Of a stretch of DNA of 64,000 nt, positions 7,963-15,719 are shown piece after piece. The stretch lies in the NCBI RefSeq assembly GCF_036346875.1, contig NZ_CP107852.1, positions 6,262,001 to 6,326,000 on the forward strand, written 5' to 3'. The position numbers and the translations under genes are program-made. The first letter of the stretch is position 1. Each line of letters starts with the position of its first letter. The notes under the pieces are model-generated. The model saw only the letters and a list, made by a program, of their open reading frames with translations, was not told where the DNA came from and searched no databases. This DNA comes from Nocardia sp. NBC_00508 (GTDB lineage Bacteria > Actinomycetota > Actinomycetes > Mycobacteriales > Mycobacteriaceae).

Positions 7963-8781
7963 ATGACCACCCTGGAAATCAAGGACCTGCACGTCGAGGT
8001 CGCCAACCCCGACGAGACCGGCGAGCCCATCAAGATCCTCAAAGGCGTGAACCTCACGGTGAGTTCCGGTGAGACGCACGCGATCATGGGCCCGAACGGC
8101 TCCGGCAAGTCGACGCTGTCCTACGCGATCGCCGGTCACCCGAAGTACACGGTGACCTCCGGCTCGATCACGCTCGACGGTGAAGACGTGCTGGAGATGT
8201 CGGTCGACGAGCGCGCGCGCGCGGGCCTGTTCCTCGCCATGCAGTACCCGGTCGAGGTTCCCGGCGTATCGATGTCGAACTTCCTGCGCACCGCCGCCAC
8301 CGCCGTCCGCGGCGAGGCCCCCAAGCTGCGGCACTGGGTCAAGGAGGTGAAGGAGTCGATGAGCGAGCTGGACATCGACGCCGCCTTCGCCGACCGCAGC
8401 GTGAACGAGGGCTTCTCCGGCGGTGAGAAGAAGCGCCACGAGATCCTGCAGCTCGGCCTGCTCAAGCCGAAGATCGCGATCCTGGACGAGACCGACTCCG
8501 GCCTGGACGTCGACGCGCTGCGCATCGTCTCCGAGGGCGTCAACCGGTACAAGGAGCGCGAGGACGGCGGCGTCCTGCTGATCACGCACTACACCCGCAT
8601 CCTGCGCTACATCCAGCCGGAGTTCGTGCACGTCTTCGTCGGCGGCCGCATCGTCGCCGAGGGTGGCGCCGAACTCGCCGAGGAACTCGACGCCAACGGC
8701 TACGTACGTTTCACGCAAAGCTCACCCACCCCGTCGGCTTCGCCGACTGCCGTCCCCCAGTCTGCTACCGCTGGAGCCTGA
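7963..8781 (+). CDS. sufC: Fe-S cluster assembly ATPase SufC
   Basis: Soluble ABC-type ATPase that powers conformational change in the SufBC2D scaffold. The 272-residue protein has Walker A GPNGSGKST at residues 43-51, signature FSGGEKKR around 151, and Walker B AILDETDSGLD around 171-181. It carries a 20-residue Ser/Pro/Thr/Ala tail not needed for the fold. The ATG at 7963 was chosen because the family begins TTLEIKDLHV; an AAGGA lies 11 bp upstream. The frame is open further upstream over sufD, but that part is out of frame with SufD. Confidence 0.97.
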   Translation: MTTLEIKDLHVEVANPDETGEPIKILKGVNLTVSSGETHAIMGPNGSGKSTLSYAIAGHPKYTVTSGSITLDGEDVLEMSVDERARAGLFLAMQYPVEVPGVSMSNFLRTAATAVRGEAPKLRHWVKEVKESMSELDIDAAFADRSVNEGFSGGEKKRHEILQLGLLKPKIAILDETDSGLDVDALRIVSEGVNRYKEREDGGVLLITHYTRILRYIQPEFVHVFVGGRIVAEGGAELAEELDANGYVRFTQSSPTPSASPTAVPQSATAGA

Positions 8782-8782
8782 T

Positions 8783-10036
8783 ATGACCGCTACGGTCCGC
8801 ACCCTCGACGTCGCCCGCATCCGGGCCGACTTCCCGATCCTGAGCCGCACGGTCCGGGACGGGAAACCGTTGGTGTACCTGGACTCCGGTGCGACCGCGC
8901 AGCGGCCGATCGGGGTGCTCGAGGCCGAACGCGACTTCCTGATCACCAGCAACTCGGCGGTACACCGCGGCGCGCATCAGCTGGCCGAGGAGGCGACCGA
9001 CGCCTATGAGGGCGCGCGCGCCGATATCGCGCGGTTCGTCGGCGTCGACGCAGGCGAGATCGTGTTCACCAAGAACGCCACCGAGTCGCTGAACCTGGTG
9101 ACCTACGCGTTCGCCGACGACCGGTTCCCGTACCACGTCGGACCGGGCGACGAGATCGTCATCACCGAGCTCGAGCACCACGCGAATCTCGTGCCCTGGC
9201 AGGAGCTGGCCCGCCGCACCGGCGCGACGCTGAAGTGGTACGGCGTCACCGACGACGGCCGCATCGACCTCGACTCGCTGGAATTGTCGCCCGCCACGAA
9301 GGTGGTCGCGTTCACCCACCAGTCCAATGTCACCGGCGCCGTCGCCCCCGTCGCGGAGCTGGTGCGCCGGGCGAAGAACGTCGGCGCGCTGGTGGTGCTC
9401 GACGCCTGCCAGTCGGTGCCGCACACGACGGTGGACCTCCGCGAACTCGGCGTCGATTTCGCCGCGTTCTCCGGTCACAAGATGCTCGGCCCCTCCGGCG
9501 TCGGCGTGCTCTACGGCCGCCGCGCGCTGCTGGAGGAGACGCCGCCGTTCATCACCGGCGGGTCCATGATCGAGACGGTGTTCATGGACCACAGCACCTA
9601 CGCCCCGCCGCCGCAGCGGTTCGAGGCGGGCGTGCCGATGACCTCGCAGGTGGTCGGATTGGGCGCGGCCGTACGCTATCTCGAACAGATCGGGATGGAT
9701 GCCGTTGCGGCGCATGAGCATACGTTGGTCAGTGCGGCGCTGGAGGGGCTGGAGGGGATCGACGGCGTGCGGATCATCGGACCCACCGAGAACATCGACC
9801 GCGGCGGGGCGGTGTCGTTCCTGGTCGACGGCATCCACGCCCATGATGTCGGGCAGATTCTGGACGACGAGGGCGTCGCCATCCGCGTGGGCCACCACTG
9901 CGCATGGCCGCTACACCGGCGCTTCGGCATCGCCGCCACCGCCCGCGCCTCGTTCGCGGTCTACAACACCCTCGCCGAGGTGGACGCGCTGGTCGCCGCC
10001 GTGCGGAAGGCCCAGAGCTTCTTCGGGGTTGCATAA
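8783..10036 (+). CDS. sufS: Cysteine desulfurase SufS
   Basis: PLP-dependent type II cysteine desulfurase that takes sulfur from cysteine as an enzyme persulfide for Fe-S assembly. In the 417-residue protein, the PLP-binding lysine is Lys233 in FSGHKMLGPSG and the persulfide cysteine is Cys373 in RVGHHCAWPLHRRFG. The N-terminal DFPILSRTVRDGKPLVYLDS is typical. One base separates the sufC stop and this ATG. SufU encoded next is the expected sulfur acceptor. Corresponds to Csd (Rv1464) in gene order. Confidence 0.97.
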   Translation: MTATVRTLDVARIRADFPILSRTVRDGKPLVYLDSGATAQRPIGVLEAERDFLITSNSAVHRGAHQLAEEATDAYEGARADIARFVGVDAGEIVFTKNATESLNLVTYAFADDRFPYHVGPGDEIVITELEHHANLVPWQELARRTGATLKWYGVTDDGRIDLDSLELSPATKVVAFTHQSNVTGAVAPVAELVRRAKNVGALVVLDACQSVPHTTVDLRELGVDFAAFSGHKMLGPSGVGVLYGRRALLEETPPFITGGSMIETVFMDHSTYAPPPQRFEAGVPMTSQVVGLGAAVRYLEQIGMDAVAAHEHTLVSAALEGLEGIDGVRIIGPTENIDRGGAVSFLVDGIHAHDVGQILDDEGVAIRVGHHCAWPLHRRFGIAATARASFAVYNTLAEVDALVAAVRKAQSFFGVA

Positions 10037-10039
10037 GAC

Positions 10040-10507
10040 ATGCGCATGGAGCAGATGTACCAGGAAGTGATCCTGGACCACTACAAGCACCCGCATGGCC
10101 GCGGACTGCGGGAGCCGTACGGTGCCGAGGTACACCACGTGAACCCGACCTGCGGCGACGAGGTGACCCTGCGCGTTCAGCTGGACGACAACGGCGACGT
10201 CGCGGACGTCTCCTATGACGGGCAGGGCTGCTCGATCAGCCAGGCCGCCACCTCGATCCTCACCGATCAGGTCGTCGGGCTCCCGGTGCAGCAGGCGCTG
10301 AAGGTGGTCGACTCCTATAGCGAGATGATCTCCAGCCGCGGCACGATCGAAGGTGACGAAGACGTGATCGGCGACGGCATCGCCCTTGCCGGGGTGTCGA
10401 AGTATCCCGCACGGGTGAAGTGCGCGCTGCTCGGGTGGATGGCGTTCAAGGACGCCGTTCTGCGCATCGGCCCCGAGCAGCCCGCCGCCACCGCAGAAGA
10501 GAAGTGA
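10040..10507 (+). CDS. sufU: Zinc-dependent sulfurtransferase SufU
   Basis: IscU-like protein that in actinobacteria and firmicutes carries a structural zinc and accepts sulfur from SufS rather than acting as the scaffold. The 155-residue product has Cys38 with Asp40 (NPTCGDEV), Cys64 (GQGCSISQA) and Cys128 (RVKCALLGW), the expected zinc ligands and acceptor. It starts 3 bp after sufS; a second ATG 6 bp downstream (MEQMYQEV) is an alternative start closer to family consensus. Part of the suf operon. Confidence 0.95.
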   Translation: MRMEQMYQEVILDHYKHPHGRGLREPYGAEVHHVNPTCGDEVTLRVQLDDNGDVADVSYDGQGCSISQAATSILTDQVVGLPVQQALKVVDSYSEMISSRGTIEGDEDVIGDGIALAGVSKYPARVKCALLGWMAFKDAVLRIGPEQPAATAEEK

Positions 10508-10535
10508 AGCGTCCGATGGGAAACGGGGAAGCGTC

Positions 10536-10907
10536 ATGAGTGACACACCGGCCACCGACACGACCGAGCAGGCCGAGCTGTCCGCCGAGGACATCAAGCT
10601 GCTCGAGGACATCGAAGAGGCGATGCGCGATGTCGTCGACCCGGAACTCGGCATCAACGTCGTGGACCTGGGCCTGGTCTACGGGCTGCGCATCGATGAG
10701 GACAACATCGCCGTCCTCGACATGACGCTGACCTCCGCGGCCTGCCCGCTGACCGATGTCATCGAGGACCAGTCGCGCAACGCGCTGGTGCGCAGCGGGC
10801 TGGTGGAGGACCTGAAGATCAACTGGGTCTGGATCCCGCCGTGGGGTCCGGACAAGATCACCGAGGACGGTCGCGAGCAGCTGCGCGCCCTCGGTTTCAC
10901 GGTGTAG
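10536..10907 (+). CDS. sufT: SufT, MIP18/DUF59 family Fe-S assembly factor
   Basis: Small protein (123 residues) helping Fe-S cluster maturation or delivery. It has the DUF59 core, with DPELGINVVDLGLVYGL at residues 35-51 and the conserved TSAACPLTD containing Cys70. The first 15 residues are acidic and variable. It is last in the suf operon, 28 bp after sufU, with a strong hairpin downstream. Order matches Rv1466. Confidence 0.93.
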   Translation: MSDTPATDTTEQAELSAEDIKLLEDIEEAMRDVVDPELGINVVDLGLVYGLRIDEDNIAVLDMTLTSAACPLTDVIEDQSRNALVRSGLVEDLKINWVWIPPWGPDKITEDGREQLRALGFTV

Positions 10908-10927
10908 ACCAGCCAGAACCGGCAGTA

Positions 10928-10970
10928 GCCGCCGGGACCGGCGCTCCGCAGAGAGTGCCGGCCCGGCGGC
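10928..10970 (+). terminator. Hairpin terminator after the suf operon
   Basis: GCCGCCGGGACCGGC (10928-10942) pairs with GCCGGCCCGGCGGC (10957-10970), one bulged A in a 14-bp stem, loop of 14 nt, followed by TTCGTCATCT. The U-tract is weak, as is usual at this GC content. It lies 20 bp after the sufT stop. Confidence 0.7.
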
Positions 10971-11174
10971 TTCGTCATCTCCACCGTGATTGCCGCTTCC
11001 GTTGCGGCCCAGGCTCGCATCCGAGACGATGCGACCGGCTCCCGATCGAGTAGGCCCGCAACGAGCACAGCGATCGGTCCCTGCCGCACCGGCTGGGAAG
11101 TCCTGGTTTTGGACATGTCAAGCGAGCTGGACGATGATCTGAGCCCTGAGTCTGTCGGAAACGGGGAGGATCAC

Positions 11175-11603
11175 ATGTCGGTGCCGCACAAGGCTGCTCT
11201 CGGTCTGGCGGTGGTGTCCGCCGCCACCTGCGCCATAGTTGGCAGTCCTGCGGGCCAAGCGCGTGCGGCCGGGGCTTACCATGGCGCGATTGCGCTTTCG
11301 TCGAGCGGCGCGATCGGGTCGGCGGTCAATTACTCGACCGCCGCCGCGGCCGAGACCGCTGCCCGTTCCCAGTGCGGTATCAGCGACTGCCGGGCGGTCG
11401 TGCAGTTCTGGAATGCCTGCGGGTCGGTGGTCCGGGGAGCCGACGGTCGCCACGGTTGGGCATGGGCGACCACCCGGGCCGACGCCGAACGCCGTGCCAT
11501 CGAGTTTCTCGGTCCCAGCGCCCCGCGGTTCCCCGATCTCGGCAGCGCCGTGCCCCGCCCCGCGAGCGTGCGCCTCACGGTCTGCACGATGACAGCCGGG
11601 TAG
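11175..11603 (+). CDS. Secreted DUF4189 domain protein
   Basis: Predicted exported protein of 142 residues. The first 31 residues form a signal peptide (charged start, hydrophobic core, cleavage near QARAAG). The mature part matches the DUF4189 pattern: AYHGAIALSSSG, a Cys pair in SQCGISDC, FWNACGSVV, and a repeated Trp/Ala segment ending in a helix with ERRAIEF. I chose the ATG preceded by GGGGAGGA; an upstream in-frame ATG at 11116 would place charged residues before the signal. Role unknown; such proteins are common in Nocardia and mycobacteria, often in many copies. Confidence 0.75.
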   Translation: MSVPHKAALGLAVVSAATCAIVGSPAGQARAAGAYHGAIALSSSGAIGSAVNYSTAAAAETAARSQCGISDCRAVVQFWNACGSVVRGADGRHGWAWATTRADAERRAIEFLGPSAPRFPDLGSAVPRPASVRLTVCTMTAG

Positions 11604-11604
11604 C

Positions 11605-11780
11605 TCAGCGGCGCAATACTTTCCGGGCCAGCCAATTGCCGAAGAACTGGATGCCCTGCACGCCCGCGATGATGATCAACGTCGCGACCAGCGTGACCTG
11701 CCAATCGAAGCGCTGATAGCCGTAGACCAGGGCGAAGTCGCCGAGGCCGCCGCCGCCGACCATGCCCGGCCCGATCCGAT
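11605..11780 (-). pseudogene. C-terminal relic of a MetI-type ABC permease
   Basis: About 55 residues on the minus strand read like the end of a D-methionine transport permease: GGGGLGDFALVYGYQRFDWQ, then a membrane helix and FFGNWLARKVLRR before the stop. Upstream in the same frame the sequence loses all membrane-protein character and becomes Arg/Pro rich, and no metN or metQ is nearby. The rest of the gene appears deleted. The end of the homology is approximate. Confidence 0.65.
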
Positions 11781-11934
11781 CACCGGCCGCCACTACCGGG
11801 CCATCCCCGTCGCCTCGCGACCGGCACCCGAACCCCCCGCATAGCCTCCGGGGCAGCTGGCACTGCCGGACCGGGGGCGTCCGAGACGCGCGCGGACAGT
11901 CGCGGGATCGGGCCGATCTGGCAGGCTTCTCGGG

Positions 11935-12600
11935 ATGAAACGCGTGCGGTCGGGCGGCGGGAGCGGAGATGATGCGGGAGTGGACGAGATGACGTATCTG
12001 CGGTCGAGACAGGCGCTGCACGCGGCGGCGGAATTGCTGATCGCGGGGCCGCAGTATCGGGAGTTCGGCACTATTCGGCTGCGAGCGGTGCACGGGGGAT
12101 TCGGAGGTGTGCGGTGGCCTGTCTCGGTCGTCGGCGCCGAACTGGTGTGGCCGGACGGGCGGATCCGACTGGAGGGGACGTACCGGGAGGTGGCGCGCGC
12201 GGCAGGCTTCGAACCGGGAGCTCCGGAAGGGTCCTATCCGGACGCGACCGGTGTCGATCCCGATACGCCGATCGAGGTGGACTCCTCCGCGGCGGGGCTG
12301 ATCGAGGAGTGGTTCGCGGTGGGGGACAGGGCGTTACGCTGCCTGGCGCCCGAGGTGACGCCTGTGCTGTGGCCGGAGCATTTCGATATGGCGAGCACGC
12401 TGGACGAGGTGAACTATGGGGTGTCGCCGGGCGACGATGCGCACCCCGGCCCGTACGCCTACGTCGGGCCGTGGACCCCGCGCACCGGCGATTTCTGGAA
12501 CGCACCGTTCGGTGCGCTGCGTCCGCGCGACAAGGTGAACACCGTGGCCGCGCTGCTGCAATTCTTCGAGGAGGGACGGGAACGGGCGGCCCGGGGCTGA
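11935..12600 (+). CDS. Conserved hypothetical actinobacterial protein
   Basis: A 221-residue soluble protein I cannot assign. It is acidic with no signal peptide or membrane segment. Visible features are an N-terminal helix with TYLRSRQALHAAAELL, a beta-rich middle (GPQYREFGTIRLRAV), and a C-terminal part with LWPEHFDMASTLDEVNYG and GPWTPRTGDFWNAPFG. Third-position GC is high and uniform, supporting coding. A start at the ATG at 11989 would remove 18 charged residues and is equally possible. It stands between the MetI relic and ku, convergent with ku. Confidence 0.65.
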   Translation: MKRVRSGGGSGDDAGVDEMTYLRSRQALHAAAELLIAGPQYREFGTIRLRAVHGGFGGVRWPVSVVGAELVWPDGRIRLEGTYREVARAAGFEPGAPEGSYPDATGVDPDTPIEVDSSAAGLIEEWFAVGDRALRCLAPEVTPVLWPEHFDMASTLDEVNYGVSPGDDAHPGPYAYVGPWTPRTGDFWNAPFGALRPRDKVNTVAALLQFFEEGRERAARG

Positions 12601-12656
12601 CCCGATCGACCGCTCGGGCGGGCGGCGGCTCCACCGACCCTTCTACCGGGCGAGGA

Positions 12657-13616
12657 TCAGGCGCCTTTGCGGGTAGCCGTCTTCTTGGCGGCTTTCTTCG
12701 CGGGCGCCTTCTTCGCGGTGCTCTTCGACGCGGTGCTCTTGGCCGCACTCTTGGCCCCCGCGCTCTTGGCCGCGGTCTTCTTCGCCGCCTTCTTCGGCTC
12801 GGCTTCGGCCGCACCGTCGCCGCCCGCCGTCCGGCGTCCGCTGGCCTCCAGGCTGCGCTGCAGTGCGGCGACCAGATCGACCACCTCGGCGTCCATCCCG
12901 CTCGGTACCAGCTCGGGCTGCTCGGGCACCTTCCCCGTGCCGCTGGCGATCGCCTCGTCGAGCAGGCGTTTGAGCTCGATCTGGTATTCGTCGGTGAACT
13001 GGTCCGGATCGAAGTCGTCGGACATGGTCTCGACCAGCGTCTCGGCCATCTTGATCTCCTGCGGCTTCGGTTCCGCGACACCGTCGAGCGATTCGAAGTC
13101 GACGGAGCGGACCTCGTCGGGCCACAGCAGGGTCTGCAGCACCAGAACGCCCTCGCGCACGCGCAGCGCGGCGAGCCTGGTCTTCTGGCGCAGCGTGAAG
13201 TACACCAGCGCGGTGCGCTCGACCTCCTCGAGCGTCGTGGCCAGCAGGACGTACGCCTTCGGTGTGCTGGAATCCGGTTCCAGGTAGTAGCTCTTGTCCA
13301 ACAGGATCGGGTCGATCTGGTCGGACGGCACGAACTGGAGCACCGGGATTTCGTGCTTCTCCGCCACGGGCAGTTTCGCGAAGTCCTCGTCGGTCAGGAC
13401 GACCTTGTCTCCGTCCGGGGACTCGTAAGCCTTGTCGATATCGGTGTACTGGACGGACTGACCGCATACGGTGCACACGCGGTCGTACTTGATCCGGCCT
13501 CCATCCTTGGCATGCACCTGATGGAACCGGATGTCGTGGTCCTCGGTGGCGGTGTACACCTTCACCGGGACATTCACCAGCCCGAATGCGATCGAGCCCT
13601 TCCAGATCGATCTCAT
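12657..13616 (-). CDS. ku: Non-homologous end joining protein Ku
   Basis: Bacterial Ku, a homodimeric ring that binds DNA ends and recruits LigD for end joining. The 319-residue product starts with the hallmark MRSIWKGSIAFGLVNVPVK, and the core barrel covers about residues 1-255. The last 55 residues are a Lys/Ala-rich tail (repeats of KSAAKST and KKAAKK type), the extended basic C-terminus that promotes DNA binding in many actinobacterial Ku proteins. An upstream in-frame ATG exists but the extension is unlike the family. LigD is not in this window. Confidence 0.96.
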   Translation of the reverse strand: MRSIWKGSIAFGLVNVPVKVYTATEDHDIRFHQVHAKDGGRIKYDRVCTVCGQSVQYTDIDKAYESPDGDKVVLTDEDFAKLPVAEKHEIPVLQFVPSDQIDPILLDKSYYLEPDSSTPKAYVLLATTLEEVERTALVYFTLRQKTRLAALRVREGVLVLQTLLWPDEVRSVDFESLDGVAEPKPQEIKMAETLVETMSDDFDPDQFTDEYQIELKRLLDEAIASGTGKVPEQPELVPSGMDAEVVDLVAALQRSLEASGRRTAGGDGAAEAEPKKAAKKTAAKSAGAKSAAKSTASKSTAKKAPAKKAAKKTATRKGA

Positions 13617-13987
13617 CTCTCGATCGTACTTTCTAGGTGGTTCGCGTTTGGTGAAACCTTGCCAACCTGGGTTTTCGGTGGTTGTTGGTTGACCGCCGAG
13701 TGGGGCCACGGCATGGCACACGTGCTGGAACTGTTCAAGCAGACACTCGAGTAAACACACATCGAGCGAACGTTGCGATGTGGATCAAGCCTTCCGAACG
13801 AGCGACGTCCACTGCTGCATTTCGCGTGTTCGTCCGGACGGTGATCGGGAGGTCTCGGGTCGCCACGACGGCCCGAGACCCCTGATCGTTTGTCCTGCCG
13901 CCACTAGATTTGCAGGCTACTTGTCACCCATCGCTGGCCGGCCGGAGGCCGAACGCGCGATACGCGGTGCGGCGGACGAGCTCGATC
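13617..13987. other. Intergenic region upstream of ku, nothing recognised
   Basis: About 370 bp between the ku start and the end of the lycopene cyclase gene, both on the minus strand. It is less GC-rich than its surroundings in places (for example around 13620-13690) and should contain the ku promoter. Short frames on both strands lack family features or consistent codon use. Confidence 0.5.
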
Positions 13988-15094
13988 TCATTCTTCCCAT
14001 GGCTGAACCCGTCGATCACGCGAGGGAACCGGAATCCCGAGTGTCGCGGCGGCGACACGTCGGCGCAGCCGCCACGGTAAGGCCGCGAAGAGGGTCCGCA
14101 TCGCGCTGACCGTGCCGGCCAGGTCGGTACGGCCGGACAGATACGCGCGTTGCGCCGCCGAGGGCAGCTCGAAGAATGTGTCGAAGAACAGCGGGATGTC
14201 GGCGGGCGGCAGCGCCAGCAACGCCCGAAGCCCCGCGCCGCGAAGACGGTGGACGACCCGCGCGGCCGGCGGCCACACGTCCTGACCGGCCGCCACCGCG
14301 TCGGCCGCGGCCAGCGCGGCGGCGACGCTGTATCCGGTCGCCGGATGCAGGAACCCTCCTGCCGCGCCGAACGCGTGCGGGCCCGGACGTCCGCCCTGCA
14401 TGGGGAACCGGACGTGCTCGACGGGTTCCGCACCGGTGAGGCGGATGCCCCTGGAGCGCAGCCGGTGGTGCAGGCGCGCGCGCAGCCGCGAACCCGTGAG
14501 CGCGGGACGACCGGCCAGACAGGTCTCCTCCAGCAGCATTCGCTCGTTGTCCAGCGGGACGGCGTAGAGGAACGAGCACGTCTCGTCGGCCGCCGCTCCG
14601 TTGTCGGCGCGCCAGTCCATGAACAGCGGGTCGAGGCCAGCGCAGCGCTCGGCGTCCACGATCACGCCATAGGCGGTCTGCTCCGCCCGCGTGGGCGAAC
14701 GGGTGAGGCCGCGAGCGTCGACGACTCTGGCCGCCGCGAGAGATCTGCCCGAGGCCAGGGTCACCCGTTCGGGCGAGACCTGGACTGCGCGGTCCGCGAT
14801 CATCTGCGCGCCCGGCAACGACAGCGACGTCTGCAAACGCGCGGTATCCAGCACCACGTAGCGGCGCTCCACCTGGTGCGCGCGAGTGCCCCATGCCATC
14901 GGCCGCGGCACCGTGGCGGCGATGGCCTCCGGACCCAGCCAGTCCGGCAGTTCGTCGGCCCACGCCCCATACGTGGCTGTCCATCTGCGTTCCGGCGCGG
15001 GATCCACGACGGCGACCGTCAGCCCGCGCGCCACACCGCGGTGCGCAAGACCACGCCCGGCCGGGCCGAGACCACAGACGACCAGATCCGTCAC
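13988..15094 (-). CDS. crtY: Lycopene beta-cyclase family protein
   Basis: FAD/NAD(P)-binding enzyme of 368 residues expected to cyclise lycopene ends into beta-ionone rings. The N-terminal dinucleotide fold is LVVCGLGPAGRGLAHRG (residues 4-20). Family landmarks include a FMDWR motif, LLEETCLAGRP, and a C-terminal FGAAGGFLHPATGYSVA, the conserved substrate/FAD segment of CrtY/CrtL proteins. It starts at GTG; the frame directly upstream is closed. No crtE, crtB or crtI is visible nearby, so its substrate must come from elsewhere. The neighbouring MMPL gene resembles carotenoid clusters of corynebacteria. Confidence 0.88.
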   Translation of the reverse strand: MTDLVVCGLGPAGRGLAHRGVARGLTVAVVDPAPERRWTATYGAWADELPDWLGPEAIAATVPRPMAWGTRAHQVERRYVVLDTARLQTSLSLPGAQMIADRAVQVSPERVTLASGRSLAAARVVDARGLTRSPTRAEQTAYGVIVDAERCAGLDPLFMDWRADNGAAADETCSFLYAVPLDNERMLLEETCLAGRPALTGSRLRARLHHRLRSRGIRLTGAEPVEHVRFPMQGGRPGPHAFGAAGGFLHPATGYSVAAALAAADAVAAGQDVWPPAARVVHRLRGAGLRALLALPPADIPLFFDTFFELPSAAQRAYLSGRTDLAGTVSAMRTLFAALPWRLRRRVAAATLGIPVPSRDRRVQPWEE

Positions 15095-15719
15095 GCCACG
15101 TCCACGCGGGTGCGCAGGGGTGCGCCTGCGTGCATCGTCTGCGCCTTTCGTTCGCTTGCTCGGTCCTGGACGGGTCGGAGCCTAGTAGCCGCCCGGCCTC
15201 GACGGGGGCATCGCGGTCCGCACCGTTGGCCAACGAGGACATGCCGGAGCCCCGGCACGCCTCAGATGAATTCTTCGCGAATACGGCGGCGCAGACCCCG
15301 GCCGCGGGTCGGCACGGCGAAGCTGCGACCGAGATGTCCGGAACAACGGTGCAGCGAACTCTGTGCCTGGGCGCGGTACCACACGCTTCGCAGACCGGCG
15401 ATGTGTGCGCTAGGCCGGTGGCCGCGCCACGGCAAACGCCCCGGCATGCGGCGGAACGGGATCTCGGGCCGTGTGGCGCACGGTGCACGTCCGAGCGCTG
15501 TTGCTGCACGGAATGTGTTCTCGCCCACCGCAGTTTCGCCCGACGTTGTTAGGATTCCGGGGCGCTGGCGCACGCATCCGGCCCGGTGTCGAGGTTCGGC
15601 GGCGAATGATCGGCGTGCCGGTGCGCTGCGATGGCGCGCCGGGCAGTAGACGAACCGGCGACGCCGTGGCAGTCCGAGGACGAAAGCGGCTCGGCCGGAA
15701 CGAGTTAGGGGTAGACACG
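15095..15719. other. 625-bp gap between divergent crtY and MMPL genes
   Basis: No gene is supported here. The frame leading into the MMPL gene is open from 15471, but its translation is Arg/Pro rich without membrane character. The region must contain both promoters. The section around 15480-15560 is less GC-rich. I find no convincing -10/-35 pair or repeat. Confidence 0.5.

Noticed and set aside
12114..13754. 546-codon plus-strand frame across the hypothetical gene and ku
   Set aside because: It crosses two well-supported genes in the wrong frame and strand, with repetitive low-information sequence.
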